Origin: an uncultured Lachnospiraceae bacterium
Lineage (GTDB): Bacteria; Bacillota_A; Clostridia; Lachnospirales; Lachnospiraceae
Direction of reading: 5' to 3'
Assembly: GCA_947177885.1 (NCBI GenBank)
Contig: CAMWWF010000019.1
Span: 1 to 16,255 of the forward strand
DNA length: 16,255 nt
Shown: in pieces, positions 7,673 to 15,285 of the stretch
Position numbering within the stretch: the stretch's first letter is position 1
Layout: each line of letters opens with the position of its first letter
Position numbers and translations under genes: made by a program
Notes under the pieces: model-generated
The model's input: only the letters and a program-made list of their open reading frames with translations
Database searches by the model: none
What the model was told of the DNA's origin: nothing

Positions 7673-7832
7673 AATCATAACATATCGGGAAAAGGAATAT
7701 CGTTGGTCTGGTTTTTACTTTTGGGCAGTTCGCTCACTTGTCCCCTTGTGTAAAACTGAATAAATGGGGATGAGGCAGCAGCATGTACATATAGTGTCTC
7801 TTTCCTGTGATCTGCGAAAGGAGCGCATATTT

Positions 7833-8213
7833 ATGGCATTGACAAGAGAAGATTTGCAGGCAATTTCAGATTTGATGGATGTAAAGTTATACCCTGTTAA
7901 TGAACGCCTTGACAGGGTGGATCACCGCCTGGACGGAGTGGAAAGCCGCCTGGACAAAATGGAAAGTCGCATGGACAAAGTGGAAGGCCGCCTTGACGAA
8001 ATGGATAAAAGGTTTGATCGCATGGAAATCAGGCTTGAAAGATTGGAATCGGATGTGTCAGAATTAAAGATTGGACAGCAGGAGATCAGAAAGGAATTGG
8101 AGGAGGTTGATAAAAAGGTTTCTTACAATTATCAGCTGGCACTTGATGCGTGGGGAACAGGCGTGGAAAACAGAACATGGCTTGAAAAAAGCTTATGGAG
8201 AGCAGGTATTTGA
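7833..8213 (+). CDS. Small coiled-coil protein of unknown function, C-terminus probably frameshifted
   Basis: The 126-aa protein begins ALTREDLQAISDLMD and then carries near-perfect heptads, such as RLDRVDHRLDGVESRLDKME, between about residues 25 and 100, so it must form a long coiled coil. Similar small proteins occur widely in Firmicutes without known function. ATG 7833 is chosen because AAAGGAG lies 9 nt upstream. The repeats are also visible in DNA as units of about 21 bp. The reading frame stops at TGA 8211-8213. Dropping one A from the six-A tract at 8185-8190 instead gives TWLEKAYGEQVFEKASPKKS and a stop at 8248-8250, a more natural basic tail. I infer a one-base insertion, a sequencing slip or slippage during expression. 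There is no membrane segment. It has its own strong promoter. Confidence 0.75.
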   Translation: MALTREDLQAISDLMDVKLYPVNERLDRVDHRLDGVESRLDKMESRMDKVEGRLDEMDKRFDRMEIRLERLESDVSELKIGQQEIRKELEEVDKKVSYNYQLALDAWGTGVENRTWLEKSLWRAGI

Positions 8214-8230
8214 AAAAGCGAGCCCTAAAA

Positions 8231-8310
8231 AGTCTCGCAAAATTGCATAGAAATGTGTCCAAAGAACACACTGTAATTATTGACTTCGCGGGAGGGGCTA
8301 TCTGAACTGT
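8231..8310 (+). repeat. Dispersed repeat, copy 2
   Basis: This copy matches 2724-2790 in two blocks: GCAAAATTGCATAG (8237-8250) and the 29-base block at 8282-8310 beginning GACTTCGCGGGAGGG. The interval between the blocks is 31 bases here against 12 in copy 1, and shares GAACACA with it. Copy 2 overlaps the tail of the frameshifted coiled-coil gene and lies just upstream of the trp promoter. One frame across it stays open from 8223 and ends with EHTVIIDFAGGAI before TGA. Confidence 0.6.
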
Positions 8311-8353
8311 TATAAAAAGTCTTGCAGAGCATATAAAAAGCCTGAAAAAAATC

Positions 8354-8382
8354 TTGACACAATTTTAAGGTAGGAGTAATAT
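8354..8382 (+). promoter_or_regulatory. Promoter of the trp operon
   Basis: A perfect TTGACA (8354-8359), a 17-bp spacer and TAATAT (8377-8382; five of six match) give a near-consensus sigma-A promoter. The start site is expected near 8389, at the beginning of the T-box leader. Confidence 0.85.
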
Positions 8383-8388
8383 TATAAA

Positions 8389-8762
8389 AAATAAATAGCG
8401 GAACCCAAACCGTAGATGTGGAGATAAAAATAGTATGTAATGCGAACAGGCATTATCGTGCACTTACAGAGAGACCGGATGCTGAGAAAGGTCAGAACGC
8501 AGGCTGTTAAATGGACCACGGAGGGCGCAGGGAAAGGAAGCGGAAAGCATTGAAGTGCAGATTCTTCCGAGTATATTGCGACGTGAGACACGCGTGAGAT
8601 GTCAGGGATATGATGGTATCCCGGTAAGAGCACTTATTTAAGTGAAACAAGGTGGCACCGCGGGAACAATGAAATAGGATCACAGATAAAATGTTGTCGA
8701 CGTTTTATCGTGAATGCTTATCCCGTCCTTGACAAAATACTAATTTTGTCAGGGATTTTTTT
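8389..8762 (+). promoter_or_regulatory. Tryptophan-specific T-box leader
   Basis: This leader reads the charging state of tRNA-Trp and controls transcription of the trp genes. The conserved T-box AAGGTGGCACCGCGG is at 8649-8663. Its bulge TGGC (8653-8656) would pair with the tRNA 3' end NCCA when N is G, the usual discriminator of tRNA-Trp. In Stem I the helix CGTG (8457-8460) / CACG (8517-8520) flanks a specifier loop holding TGG (8512-8514), the Trp codon, followed by A as is typical. ACAG (8466-8469) and CTGT (8504-8507) close the upper stem. The GTCCTT at 8725-8730 can pair with AAGG and AC of the T-box as antiterminator, or form the terminator stem instead. By established T-box mechanism, uncharged tRNA-Trp promotes read-through. 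Confidence 0.93.
8727..8762 (+). terminator. Conditional terminator of the trp T-box
   Basis: The stem CCTTGACAAAAT (8727-8738) pairs with ATTTTGTCAGGG (8743-8754), 12 bp with one T-G wobble, loop ACTA, followed by seven T (8756-8762). Its 5' arm begins with the CCTT needed by the antiterminator, so the two structures exclude each other. Confidence 0.93.
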
Positions 8763-8855
8763 GTGCGTGCAATGAGAAGCGCGGAGCCGTCTATGAAAAC
8801 AGCCCCATGGCAGGTGGCCGCGCGAAGGCTGGAGTAAGTCATGAAAGCAGCATAT

Positions 8856-8869
8856 GCGAGCTTGCTCGC
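8856..8869. repeat. GC-rich palindromic hairpin before trpE
   Basis: GCGAGC (8856-8861) and GCTCGC (8864-8869) flank TT, in the 140-nt stretch between the T-box terminator and trpE. There is no T-run. Two bases would be too tight a loop, so the outer base pairs matter most. Its role is unknown; it ends 16 bases before the trpE ribosome binding site. Confidence 0.35.
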
Positions 8870-8902
8870 GGGAGGCAGAACAGGGAAAGGAGAATGATGA
8901 TT

Positions 8903-10381
8903 ATGAAAATGCAGCCCACTCTTGAAGAATGCAAAAAGCTTGCAAGGGAAGGAAATTACGGTGTGATACCCGTCAGCACGGAGATCTTATCCGACACATC
9001 CACACCCATCGAGGTGCTGAGGATCTTAAAGAAGGTCAGCGCCCATGTGTATCTTCTGGAAAGCGCCGAGGCGGATAAAAAGTGGGGCAGATATTCTTTT
9101 CTGGGATATGATCCCCTGATGGAGATCACCTGCTATAACGGGAATACGAAGCTCCGGAGTCAGCTGACGACTCAGACTGTCACAGAGGATATCCGTACCT
9201 GCATCCGAAATATCATTGAGGAAAACCGCGGTCCAAGGATGGAATATCTGCCCTCTTTTACGGGCGGACTGGTGGGATACTTTTCCTATGATTATATCAA
9301 ATACAGCGAGCCGACTCTGAAGCTGGATGCCAGGGACGAGGAAGGCTTTCAGGACGTGAATCTGATGCTGTTCCATAAAGTGATCGCCTTTGACAACTAC
9401 AGGCAGAAGATCATTCTCATTGTTAATATCAAGACGGATGACATTGAGACAAATTATAACAAAGCGATGTTGGAACTGGAGGATATGGAGCAGCTGATAC
9501 GGAAAGGTGAAATGGCATCAGGGGAACCTTTGATACTAAAGTCTGAGTTTAAGCCTCTTTTTAACGAAGAAGAGTACTGCGGCATGGTACAGAAAGGAAA
9601 GCATTATATCAAAGAGGGAGATATTTTTCAGGTGGTTCTCTCCAACCGCCTGGAGGCGGAAATGGAAGGCAGTCTGCTGGATGTCTACAGAGTGCTCCGC
9701 ACCACCAATCCGTCTCCTTATATGTTCTACTTTTCCGGAACGGACGGGGAGATTGCCGGAGCCAGTCCGGAGACACTGGTAAAGCTGGAAGACGAAAAGC
9801 TTTACACATTTCCTCTGGCGGGAACCAGGCCCAGAGGAAAGACCAGGGAAGAGGATCAGGCGTTGGAGAAGGAACTCCTTGAGGATGAGAAAGAGCGGGC
9901 GGAACACAATATGCTGGTAGATCTGGGAAGGAACGATATCGGTAAGATCAGCAGGGTGGGTACGGTAGAGGTGGAGAAATATATGTCCGTGGAAAGGTAT
10001 TCCCATGTGATGCATATCGGTTCCACTGTGGGCGGGATCATCCGGGAGGACAGGGACGCATTGGATGCGGTGGATGCCATCCTGCCGGCGGGAACTCTGT
10101 CGGGAGCGCCGAAGCTGAGAGCTTGTGAGATTATTAATGAACTGGAAAACAATAAGAGAGGGATCTACGGCGGCGCCATCGGCTACGTGTCTTTTACAGG
10201 TAATCTGGATACCTGTATTGCCATTCGGCTGGCTTTTTCCAAGAATGGAAAGGTGTTCATCCGTTCCGGCGCGGGGATCGTGGCGGACAGCGTACCGGAG
10301 AAGGAATACAGGGAGTGCATTCAGAAGGCTGCGGCCGTCAGGAATGCCATTCAAATCGCACAGGAGGGTCTGGAAGGATGA
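8903..10381 (+). CDS. trpE: Anthranilate synthase component I
   Basis: This 492-aa enzyme converts chorismate and ammonia (supplied by the TrpG domain) to anthranilate, the first committed step to tryptophan. The N-terminal domain has LLESAEADKKWGRYSFLG near residues 50-67; the LLES motif is part of the tryptophan feedback site in the family. The chorismate-binding half shows GDIFQVVLSNR, IAGASPETLV, PLAGTRPRG, HNMLVDLGRND, ILPAGTLSGAPKL, YGGAIGYVSF and RSGAGIVADS. These distinguish TrpE from PabB and isochorismate synthases in combination with the operon context. ATG 8903 is chosen because AAAGGAG lies 10 nt upstream; ATG 8897 (4 nt spacing) would add two residues. The stop overlaps the trpGD start by four bases (ATGA), which favours coupled translation of the two subunits. 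Confidence 0.95.
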   Translation: MKMQPTLEECKKLAREGNYGVIPVSTEILSDTSTPIEVLRILKKVSAHVYLLESAEADKKWGRYSFLGYDPLMEITCYNGNTKLRSQLTTQTVTEDIRTCIRNIIEENRGPRMEYLPSFTGGLVGYFSYDYIKYSEPTLKLDARDEEGFQDVNLMLFHKVIAFDNYRQKIILIVNIKTDDIETNYNKAMLELEDMEQLIRKGEMASGEPLILKSEFKPLFNEEEYCGMVQKGKHYIKEGDIFQVVLSNRLEAEMEGSLLDVYRVLRTTNPSPYMFYFSGTDGEIAGASPETLVKLEDEKLYTFPLAGTRPRGKTREEDQALEKELLEDEKERAEHNMLVDLGRNDIGKISRVGTVEVEKYMSVERYSHVMHIGSTVGGIIREDRDALDAVDAILPAGTLSGAPKLRACEIINELENNKRGIYGGAIGYVSFTGNLDTCIAIRLAFSKNGKVFIRSGAGIVADSVPEKEYRECIQKAAAVRNAIQIAQEGLEG

Positions 10382-12363
10382 TACTTTTGATCGATAATTA
10401 CGACAGCTTTTCTTATAATGTATACCAGCTGACAGCATCCGTGGATCCGGATATCCGAGTGATCCGGAATGATGAGATGACAGTGGAGGAGATCGCTGAA
10501 CTGGCTCCCTCTCACATCATTCTGTCACCCGGCCCCGGCAGACCGGCGGATGCAGGCATCTGCGAGGATGTCATCCGAACCTTTCAGGGGAAGATTCCTG
10601 TTCTGGGCATCTGTCTGGGGCATCAGGCCATCTGTGAGGTGTTCGGTGCAAGGATCACTTATGCCGGGGAGCTGATGCACGGTAAACAGTCTGCCGCGGA
10701 GCTGGATACGGACAGCACGCTGTTTCAGGAAATGGGACGGGAGATGACTGTGGCAAGGTATCATTCCCTGGCGGCAGATCCTGTTACCATACCGGAGGAT
10801 CTGATTGTCACTGCTGTGACCTGTGACGGGGAAATCATGGCGGTGGAGCATCGGAAATATCCCGTGTATGGGGTACAGTTCCATCCTGAGTCTGTTCTGA
10901 CACCGGAAGGCAGGCGGATCATGGAGAACTTCCTGCAAAAAGACGGAAAAGCCGGTGGGAAAAACCGGAAAGGACTGCGCACAGAAAAGGCGGGCAGCAG
11001 GACAGAAAGAAGGACAGACAGCAGAGCAGACAGTATGACAGGAAAGGGGACGAAAAGCAGGACAGACGGAGGAACAGGAAGCAGAACAGCCAGTACAACA
11101 GATGCCGCAGGGTGTGAAAAACGGACAGAAAAGACAGGAGATTCCGCCGGACCGGATGATATCAGGACAAAGAGCGGGGATCATTCCGAAGTTAAGACAG
11201 TCTCTCGGAATCCTGACAGGCAAACAACGGTTTCTGACAAAAATCCGGATGGAAAAGCGGGAGAATCGGCAAAAAGGCTTTCCGGAAAGCCCAATGAGAC
11301 AGGAGACGGAGATTCCGGGAGTCTGTTAAAAAATAGAAAGGGGAATGATGAAATGATCGGAGAGGCAATTATCAAACTATCGAAAAAGGAAGATATCGGC
11401 TATGAGATGGCCAAAGCCGTTATGAATGAAATTATGAACGGTGAGGCCACCGACATACAGAAAAGCGCATATCTGACGGAACTTTCCATGAAAGGGGAAA
11501 CCATTGATGAGATCACGGGCTCTGCGGAAGAGATGCGGAATCATGCGCTGCCCGTAGAACACAATATGGATGTTTTGGAGATCGTAGGCACCGGCGGAGA
11601 CGGTTCCAATTCCTTTAATATTTCCACCACGGCGGCATTGATCGTTTCCGCGGCAGGCGTTCCTGTGGCAAAGCACGGCAATCGTGCCGCCAGCTCCAGA
11701 TCAGGGGCGGCGGACTGCCTGGAAGCGCTGGGGGTAAACATTGACCTGGAGCCGGAGAAGGCGGCCAGGCTGCTGAAAGAGACAGGAATCTGCTTCCTGT
11801 TTGCACAGAAATACCACACGGCCATGAAATATGTGGGTCCTGTCCGCAAGGAACTTGGCATCCGTACCATATTCAATATTCTGGGGCCTCTGACCAATCC
11901 TGCCAGAGCCAATATGCAGGTTATGGGCGTCTATGATGAGAATCTGCTGGAACCCATGGCGCATGTGCTTTCCAACCTTGGAGTCAGAAAGGGTATGGTG
12001 GTATACGGCCAGGAGAAGCTGGACGAAATATCAATCTGCGGGCCTACCAGGGTCATTGCCTTTCACCATGGCGAATACAGGAAATATATCATCACTCCCG
12101 AAGAGGCGGGCTTACGGCGGGGACATAAGGATGATCTTCTGGGCGGGACTCCGCAGGAAAATGCGGAAATTACCAGAGCAATCCTCACAGGAAAGGAGAG
12201 GGGCGCAAAGAGGGATGCGGCAGTGATCAACGCGGCGGCGGCCCTGTTTGTGGCAGGGAAAGCCATCGGCATGAAAGCGGCGGTAAAGCTGGCGGAAGAG
12301 ACCATCGACAGCGGAAAGGCATTGCGGAAACTGGAGGAATTTGTGGAAGCTTCCAACAGGTAA
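10378..12363 (+). CDS. trpGD: Fused anthranilate synthase glutaminase / anthranilate phosphoribosyltransferase
   Basis: The protein is 661 aa. Residues 1-188 are a class I glutamine amidotransferase (ILSPGPGRP; nucleophile C79 in GICLGHQA; H169 and E171 in VQFHPES) that feeds ammonia to TrpE. Residues 326-661 are anthranilate phosphoribosyltransferase (GTGGDGSNSFNISTTAA, KHGNRAASSRSG, FNILGPLTNPA), which joins anthranilate to PRPP. Between them lies a linker of about 137 residues, almost all Arg, Lys, Thr, Ser, Gly, Asp and Glu, probably disordered. Known TrpG-TrpD fusions such as the enterobacterial one have only a short linker. An internal AAAGGGG (11337-11343) sits 9 nt before ATG 11353, exactly where stand-alone TrpD proteins begin (MIGEAIIKLSKKEDI), so a separate TrpD may also be made. 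The start overlaps the trpE stop (ATGA). Confidence 0.93.
   Translation: MILLIDNYDSFSYNVYQLTASVDPDIRVIRNDEMTVEEIAELAPSHIILSPGPGRPADAGICEDVIRTFQGKIPVLGICLGHQAICEVFGARITYAGELMHGKQSAAELDTDSTLFQEMGREMTVARYHSLAADPVTIPEDLIVTAVTCDGEIMAVEHRKYPVYGVQFHPESVLTPEGRRIMENFLQKDGKAGGKNRKGLRTEKAGSRTERRTDSRADSMTGKGTKSRTDGGTGSRTASTTDAAGCEKRTEKTGDSAGPDDIRTKSGDHSEVKTVSRNPDRQTTVSDKNPDGKAGESAKRLSGKPNETGDGDSGSLLKNRKGNDEMIGEAIIKLSKKEDIGYEMAKAVMNEIMNGEATDIQKSAYLTELSMKGETIDEITGSAEEMRNHALPVEHNMDVLEIVGTGGDGSNSFNISTTAALIVSAAGVPVAKHGNRAASSRSGAADCLEALGVNIDLEPEKAARLLKETGICFLFAQKYHTAMKYVGPVRKELGIRTIFNILGPLTNPARANMQVMGVYDENLLEPMAHVLSNLGVRKGMVVYGQEKLDEISICGPTRVIAFHHGEYRKYIITPEEAGLRRGHKDDLLGGTPQENAEITRAILTGKERGAKRDAAVINAAAALFVAGKAIGMKAAVKLAEETIDSGKALRKLEEFVEASNR
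10994..11100 (+). repeat. Degenerate purine-rich tandem repeat in the trpGD linker
   Basis: Units such as AGCAGGACAGA, AGCAGAGCAGACAG, AGCAGGACAGACG and AGCAGAACAGCC recur within about 100 bases and encode repeated (S/G)RT and TDS/TGS tripeptides. The units are not exact, so array growth by slippage followed by drift is an inference. The surrounding linker DNA (10940-11345) keeps this purine-rich, Gly/Ala/Lys/Arg/Thr bias and has no stop in the trpGD frame. Confidence 0.6.
11337..11355 (+). promoter_or_regulatory. Internal ribosome binding site and start for TrpD
   Basis: AAAGGGG (11337-11343) precedes the in-frame ATG at 11353-11355 by 9 nt. The peptide from this Met matches the usual N-terminus of free TrpD, including the EIMNGEAT segment. 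It could be a leftover of a formerly separate trpD gene or a working start that yields extra TrpD. Confidence 0.55.
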
Positions 12364-12466
12364 GCGGCAGCTGTATGTGACCCTGTCGCGGCAATAAAGA
12401 GGAAAAAAGTGTTTCACACCGGCAGCTCACGCTCCGGCACATGGAAAACAGGTATGGAGGCAGGAA

Positions 12467-13249
12467 ATGATATTAGATGAAATTGCGGCAAAGACAAGGG
12501 AGCGCGTGGAAGCGGAAAAGAGCAGGATCCCACTGGCGGAATTGAAGGCGCGGGCGGCGGAGCTGGACTGTGACACAGGCTTTCCATTTGAAAAGGCGTT
12601 GGCAGAGAAAGGAATGAGTTTTATCTGTGAAGTGAAGAAAGCCTCTCCCTCAAAGGGAGTTATCGCAGAGCATTTTCCTTATGTGGAGATCGGAAAGGAA
12701 TATGAAAAAGCCGGTGCGGATGCCATGTCTGTTTTGACGGAGCCCTTTTATTTCCAGGGGAGCAATGAGTATCTCACCGCGATCAGCAGGGAGGTGTCCA
12801 TTCCCCTTTTGCGAAAGGATTTCACGGTGGATGAATATATGCTTTACGAGGCCAAAAAAATCGGCGCTGACGCAGTGCTTCTGATCTGTTCCATTCTTTC
12901 TCCCATGCAGCTTTCCGAATATGCGGGAATTGCGCGGGAACTGGGATTGTCGGCGCTGGTGGAGGCCCACGATGCGGCGGAGATTGAGATGGCATTAATG
13001 GCAGATGCAAAAATGATCGGCGTGAATAACCGTAATCTGAAAGATTTTACGGTGGATATCGATAATTCCGTGCGCCTGCGGGAGCTGGTGCCGAGGGATA
13101 TTCTGTTCGTGTCGGAGAGCGGCATGAAGACCAGGGCGGACATTGGAAGACTGGAGGAGAATGGCACCAATGCGGTGCTGATCGGGGAGACCTTCATGCG
13201 AAGTCCTGATAAGGCAGAGGTTTTGAGACAATTGAGAGGAACCGTATGA
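12467..13249 (+). CDS. trpC: Indole-3-glycerol phosphate synthase
   Basis: This 260-aa TIM-barrel enzyme closes the ring of carboxyphenylaminodeoxyribulose phosphate, releasing CO2 and water, to give indole-3-glycerol phosphate. Family motifs are in order: ICEVKKASPSKG (about 51-62, with the catalytic Lys), VLTEPFYFQGS, LLRKDFTVDEYMLYEA (Lys and Asp of the active site), LVEAHD, IGVNNRNLKDF, FVSESGM and VLIGETFMR (phosphate site). Length and ends are normal for the single-domain enzyme, with no fused TrpF. ATG 12467 follows GGAGGCAGGAA. A 103-base gap separates it from trpGD; I saw no terminator or promoter in it, so it should be part of the same transcript. Confidence 0.96.
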   Translation: MILDEIAAKTRERVEAEKSRIPLAELKARAAELDCDTGFPFEKALAEKGMSFICEVKKASPSKGVIAEHFPYVEIGKEYEKAGADAMSVLTEPFYFQGSNEYLTAISREVSIPLLRKDFTVDEYMLYEAKKIGADAVLLICSILSPMQLSEYAGIARELGLSALVEAHDAAEIEMALMADAKMIGVNNRNLKDFTVDIDNSVRLRELVPRDILFVSESGMKTRADIGRLEENGTNAVLIGETFMRSPDKAEVLRQLRGTV

Positions 13250-13397
13250 GAAAATGTCCGGATATCATATGGAAGAATGCTTTGGTAAGTCATTAAAGTG
13301 TTTTACCAGGGCTTTATCCGGCCGGGACAAAAATCTTTTTGACAGATCAGGCGCCGGGAGATTTCGGGAATCTATGTATTTGACAGGGAGGGAGAGT

Positions 13398-13997
13398 ATG
13401 GCAGTTAAGATCAAAATATGCGGTCTGTTCCGCGAAGAGGACATTGCGTATGCCAATCAGGTCATGCCGGATTATATCGGTTTTGTGTTCTGGGAGCACA
13501 GTCGCAGATACGTAAGCCATGAACAGGCGGCAGCGCTGCGCAGACTGCTGAAACCGGAAATTCGGGCGGTGGGGGTGTTCGTGGACGCGCCGTCGGAGGA
13601 AATGATCTCCCTGCTTCGGGAAGGCGTGATCGATATGGCGCAGCTTCACGGAAATGAGACGGAGGAGGAAATCCGGTATCTGCAGGCGGTGACGGGAAAG
13701 CCGGTCATAAAGGCGGTCAGGGTCAAAAGCCGCCGTGACGTGGAAGCATGGCTGGATTCTTCGGCGGATCATCTGCTGTTTGACAGCGGCATGGGAAGCG
13801 GCGTTGCTTTTGACTGGGGGCTGCTGACAGGTATTCACCGGGATTTCTTTCTGGCAGGAGGATTAAATCCGGATAATCTGAAGCAGGCAGTAGAGACAGT
13901 CAATCCCTATGCCGTGGACCTGAGTTCCGGAGTGGAGACGGACGGAATCAAGGACAGATGCAAAATGCAGGAGGCAGTGAGACTGGTGAGACGGTGA
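13398..13997 (+). CDS. trpF: Phosphoribosylanthranilate isomerase
   Basis: This 199-aa TIM-barrel enzyme converts N-(5'-phosphoribosyl)anthranilate to the enol-deoxyribulose phosphate used by TrpC. Motifs: IKICGLFR near the start (catalytic Cys8), FVFWEHSRRYV, VGVFVDAP, AQLHGNE, LLFDSGMGSGVAFDW (catalytic Asp), FLAGGLNPDN and YAVDLSSGVETDGIKD (phosphate and substrate loops). ATG 13398 is chosen because GGAGGG lies 5 nt upstream and the conserved barrel starts straight away. The frame is open upstream to ATG 13254, but those 48 residues have no similarity to the family and no ribosome binding site. The gap from trpC is 148 bases, longer than usual for neighbours in this operon. Confidence 0.95.
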   Translation: MAVKIKICGLFREEDIAYANQVMPDYIGFVFWEHSRRYVSHEQAAALRRLLKPEIRAVGVFVDAPSEEMISLLREGVIDMAQLHGNETEEEIRYLQAVTGKPVIKAVRVKSRRDVEAWLDSSADHLLFDSGMGSGVAFDWGLLTGIHRDFFLAGGLNPDNLKQAVETVNPYAVDLSSGVETDGIKDRCKMQEAVRLVRR

Positions 13998-14100
13998 CCA
14001 AATCGGGGCGCAGCAGGCCGCGAAGTGGGGCGTGCAGACCGGGGGAATGATTTTTCAAACACGCACTAAGTGATGCAGGATAGAAAAGGAGAGTATCAAC

Positions 14101-15285
14101 ATGAGCAAAGGACGTTACGGAATACACGGAGGACAGTATATTTCCGAGACATTGATGAACGAACTGATCCATCTGGAGGAATGTTATGAGCATTATAAAA
14201 ATGACCCGCAGTTTCAGGAGGAATTGAACACACTGCTGAACGAGTATGCGGGAAGGCCTTCTCTGCTGTATTATGCGGAGAAGATGACGAAGGATCTGGG
14301 AGGCGCCAGGATCTATTTGAAGCGTGAGGATCTGAATCATACCGGCTCCCACAAGATCAACAACGTACTGGGGCAGTCGCTGCTGGCGAAGAAGATGGGA
14401 AAGACCCGTATCATCGCCGAGACGGGCGCGGGACAGCACGGCGTCGCCACAGCCACGGCAGCTGCGCTGCTGGGCATGGAGTGTGAGATTTATATGGGAA
14501 AGGAAGACACGGAGCGTCAGGCGCTGAATGTTTATCGGATGGAGCTTTTAGGTGCAAAAGTACATCCCGTTACCACCGGAACCCAGACTTTAAAGGATGC
14601 GGTCAATGATTGTATGCGGGAGTGGACGGGCAGAGTGGAGGATACATTGTATGTGTTGGGTTCTGTCATGGGTCCTCATCCTTTTCCCATGATCGTCCGC
14701 GATTTCCAGAGTGTCATCAGCAGAGAGGCAAAGGCCCAGATCCTGGAGAAGGAAGGGAAGCTGCCTGCGGCCGTGGTAGCCTGTGTGGGCGGCGGGAGCA
14801 ATTCCATGGGAGCTTTCTATAACTTTATAGAAGACAGGGAAGTGGAACTGATCGGCTGTGAGGCGGCAGGAAAGGGAGTGGATACGGCGCTGACCGCGGC
14901 TACCATCGCGACTGGAAGCCTGGGTATTTTCCACGGCATGAAATCCTATTTCTGCCAGGATGAGTATGGGCAGATCGCTCCGGTGTATTCCATTTCCGCC
15001 GGACTGGATTATCCGGGCATCGGGCCGGAGCATGCTCATCTGCACGATATCGGCAGAGCGCAATATGTTCCCGTAACGGATGACGAGGCGGTGGATGCCT
15101 TTGAGTATATCGCCAGAACGGAGGGAATCATCTGTGCCATCGAGAGCGCCCACGCCGTGGCTCATGTGCGGAAGATCGCGAAAAATTACAGCCCGGAACA
15201 AAGCATTATCATCTGCCTGTCAGGGCGGGGAGATAAGGATGTTGCGGCAATTGCAAGATACAGGGGGGTAGATATCCATGAGTAA
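14101..15285 (+). CDS. trpB: Tryptophan synthase beta chain
   Basis: This 394-aa PLP enzyme condenses indole with serine to make tryptophan, in an alpha2beta2 complex with TrpA. The PLP lysine is K85 in HTGSHKINN, the catalytic Glu is E107 in AETGAGQHG, and the phosphate loop is [18 protein letters not shown] and [13 protein letters not shown] mark it as the TrpB1 type that partners TrpA, rather than the TrpB2 type. AAAGGAG lies 8 nt before the ATG. The 103-base gap from trpF holds no clear terminator. Its stop overlaps trpA by eight bases, consistent with coupled production of the two subunits. Confidence 0.97.
   Translation: MSKGRYGIHGGQYISETLMNELIHLEECYEHYKNDPQFQEELNTLLNEYAGRPSLLYYAEKMTKDLGGARIYLKREDLNHTGSHKINNVLGQSLLAKKMGKTRIIAETGAGQHGVATATAAALLGMECEIYMGKEDTERQALNVYRMELLGAKVHPVTTGTQTLKDAVNDCMREWTGRVEDTLYVLGSVMGPHPFPMIVRDFQSVISREAKAQILEKEGKLPAAVVACVGGGSNSMGAFYNFIEDREVELIGCEAAGKGVDTALTAATIATGSLGIFHGMKSYFCQDEYGQIAPVYSISAGLDYPGIGPEHAHLHDIGRAQYVPVTDDEAVDAFEYIARTEGIICAIESAHAVAHVRKIAKNYSPEQSIIICLSGRGDKDVAAIARYRGVDIHE

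Noticed and set aside
7764..7832. Earlier ATG (7764) for the coiled-coil protein
   Set aside because: It has no Shine-Dalgarno, and the extra residues are unlike the usual family start, which lies at 7833 behind AAAGGAG.
8389..8902. trpL-type leader peptide with Trp codons as attenuator
   Set aside because: The T-box elements explain the leader fully and no short frame with several Trp codons and a ribosome binding site was found.
10994..11100. CRISPR-like array in the trpGD linker
   Set aside because: The units are short, inexact and without constant spacers, and they keep the trpGD frame. It is a degenerate coding repeat.
10525..11223. 232-codon minus-strand frame opposite trpG and the linker
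   Set aside because: It is rich in Cys, Pro and Ser because it mirrors the purine-rich + strand. No family motif or start signal was seen.
13336..13341. TTGACA-like sequence in the trpC-trpF gap as an internal promoter
   Set aside because: No acceptable -10 box is found at 16-18 bp downstream.
13254..13397. N-terminal extension of TrpF from ATG 13254
   Set aside because: It has no ribosome binding site, no family similarity, and a good GGAGGG stands before ATG 13398 where the barrel begins.
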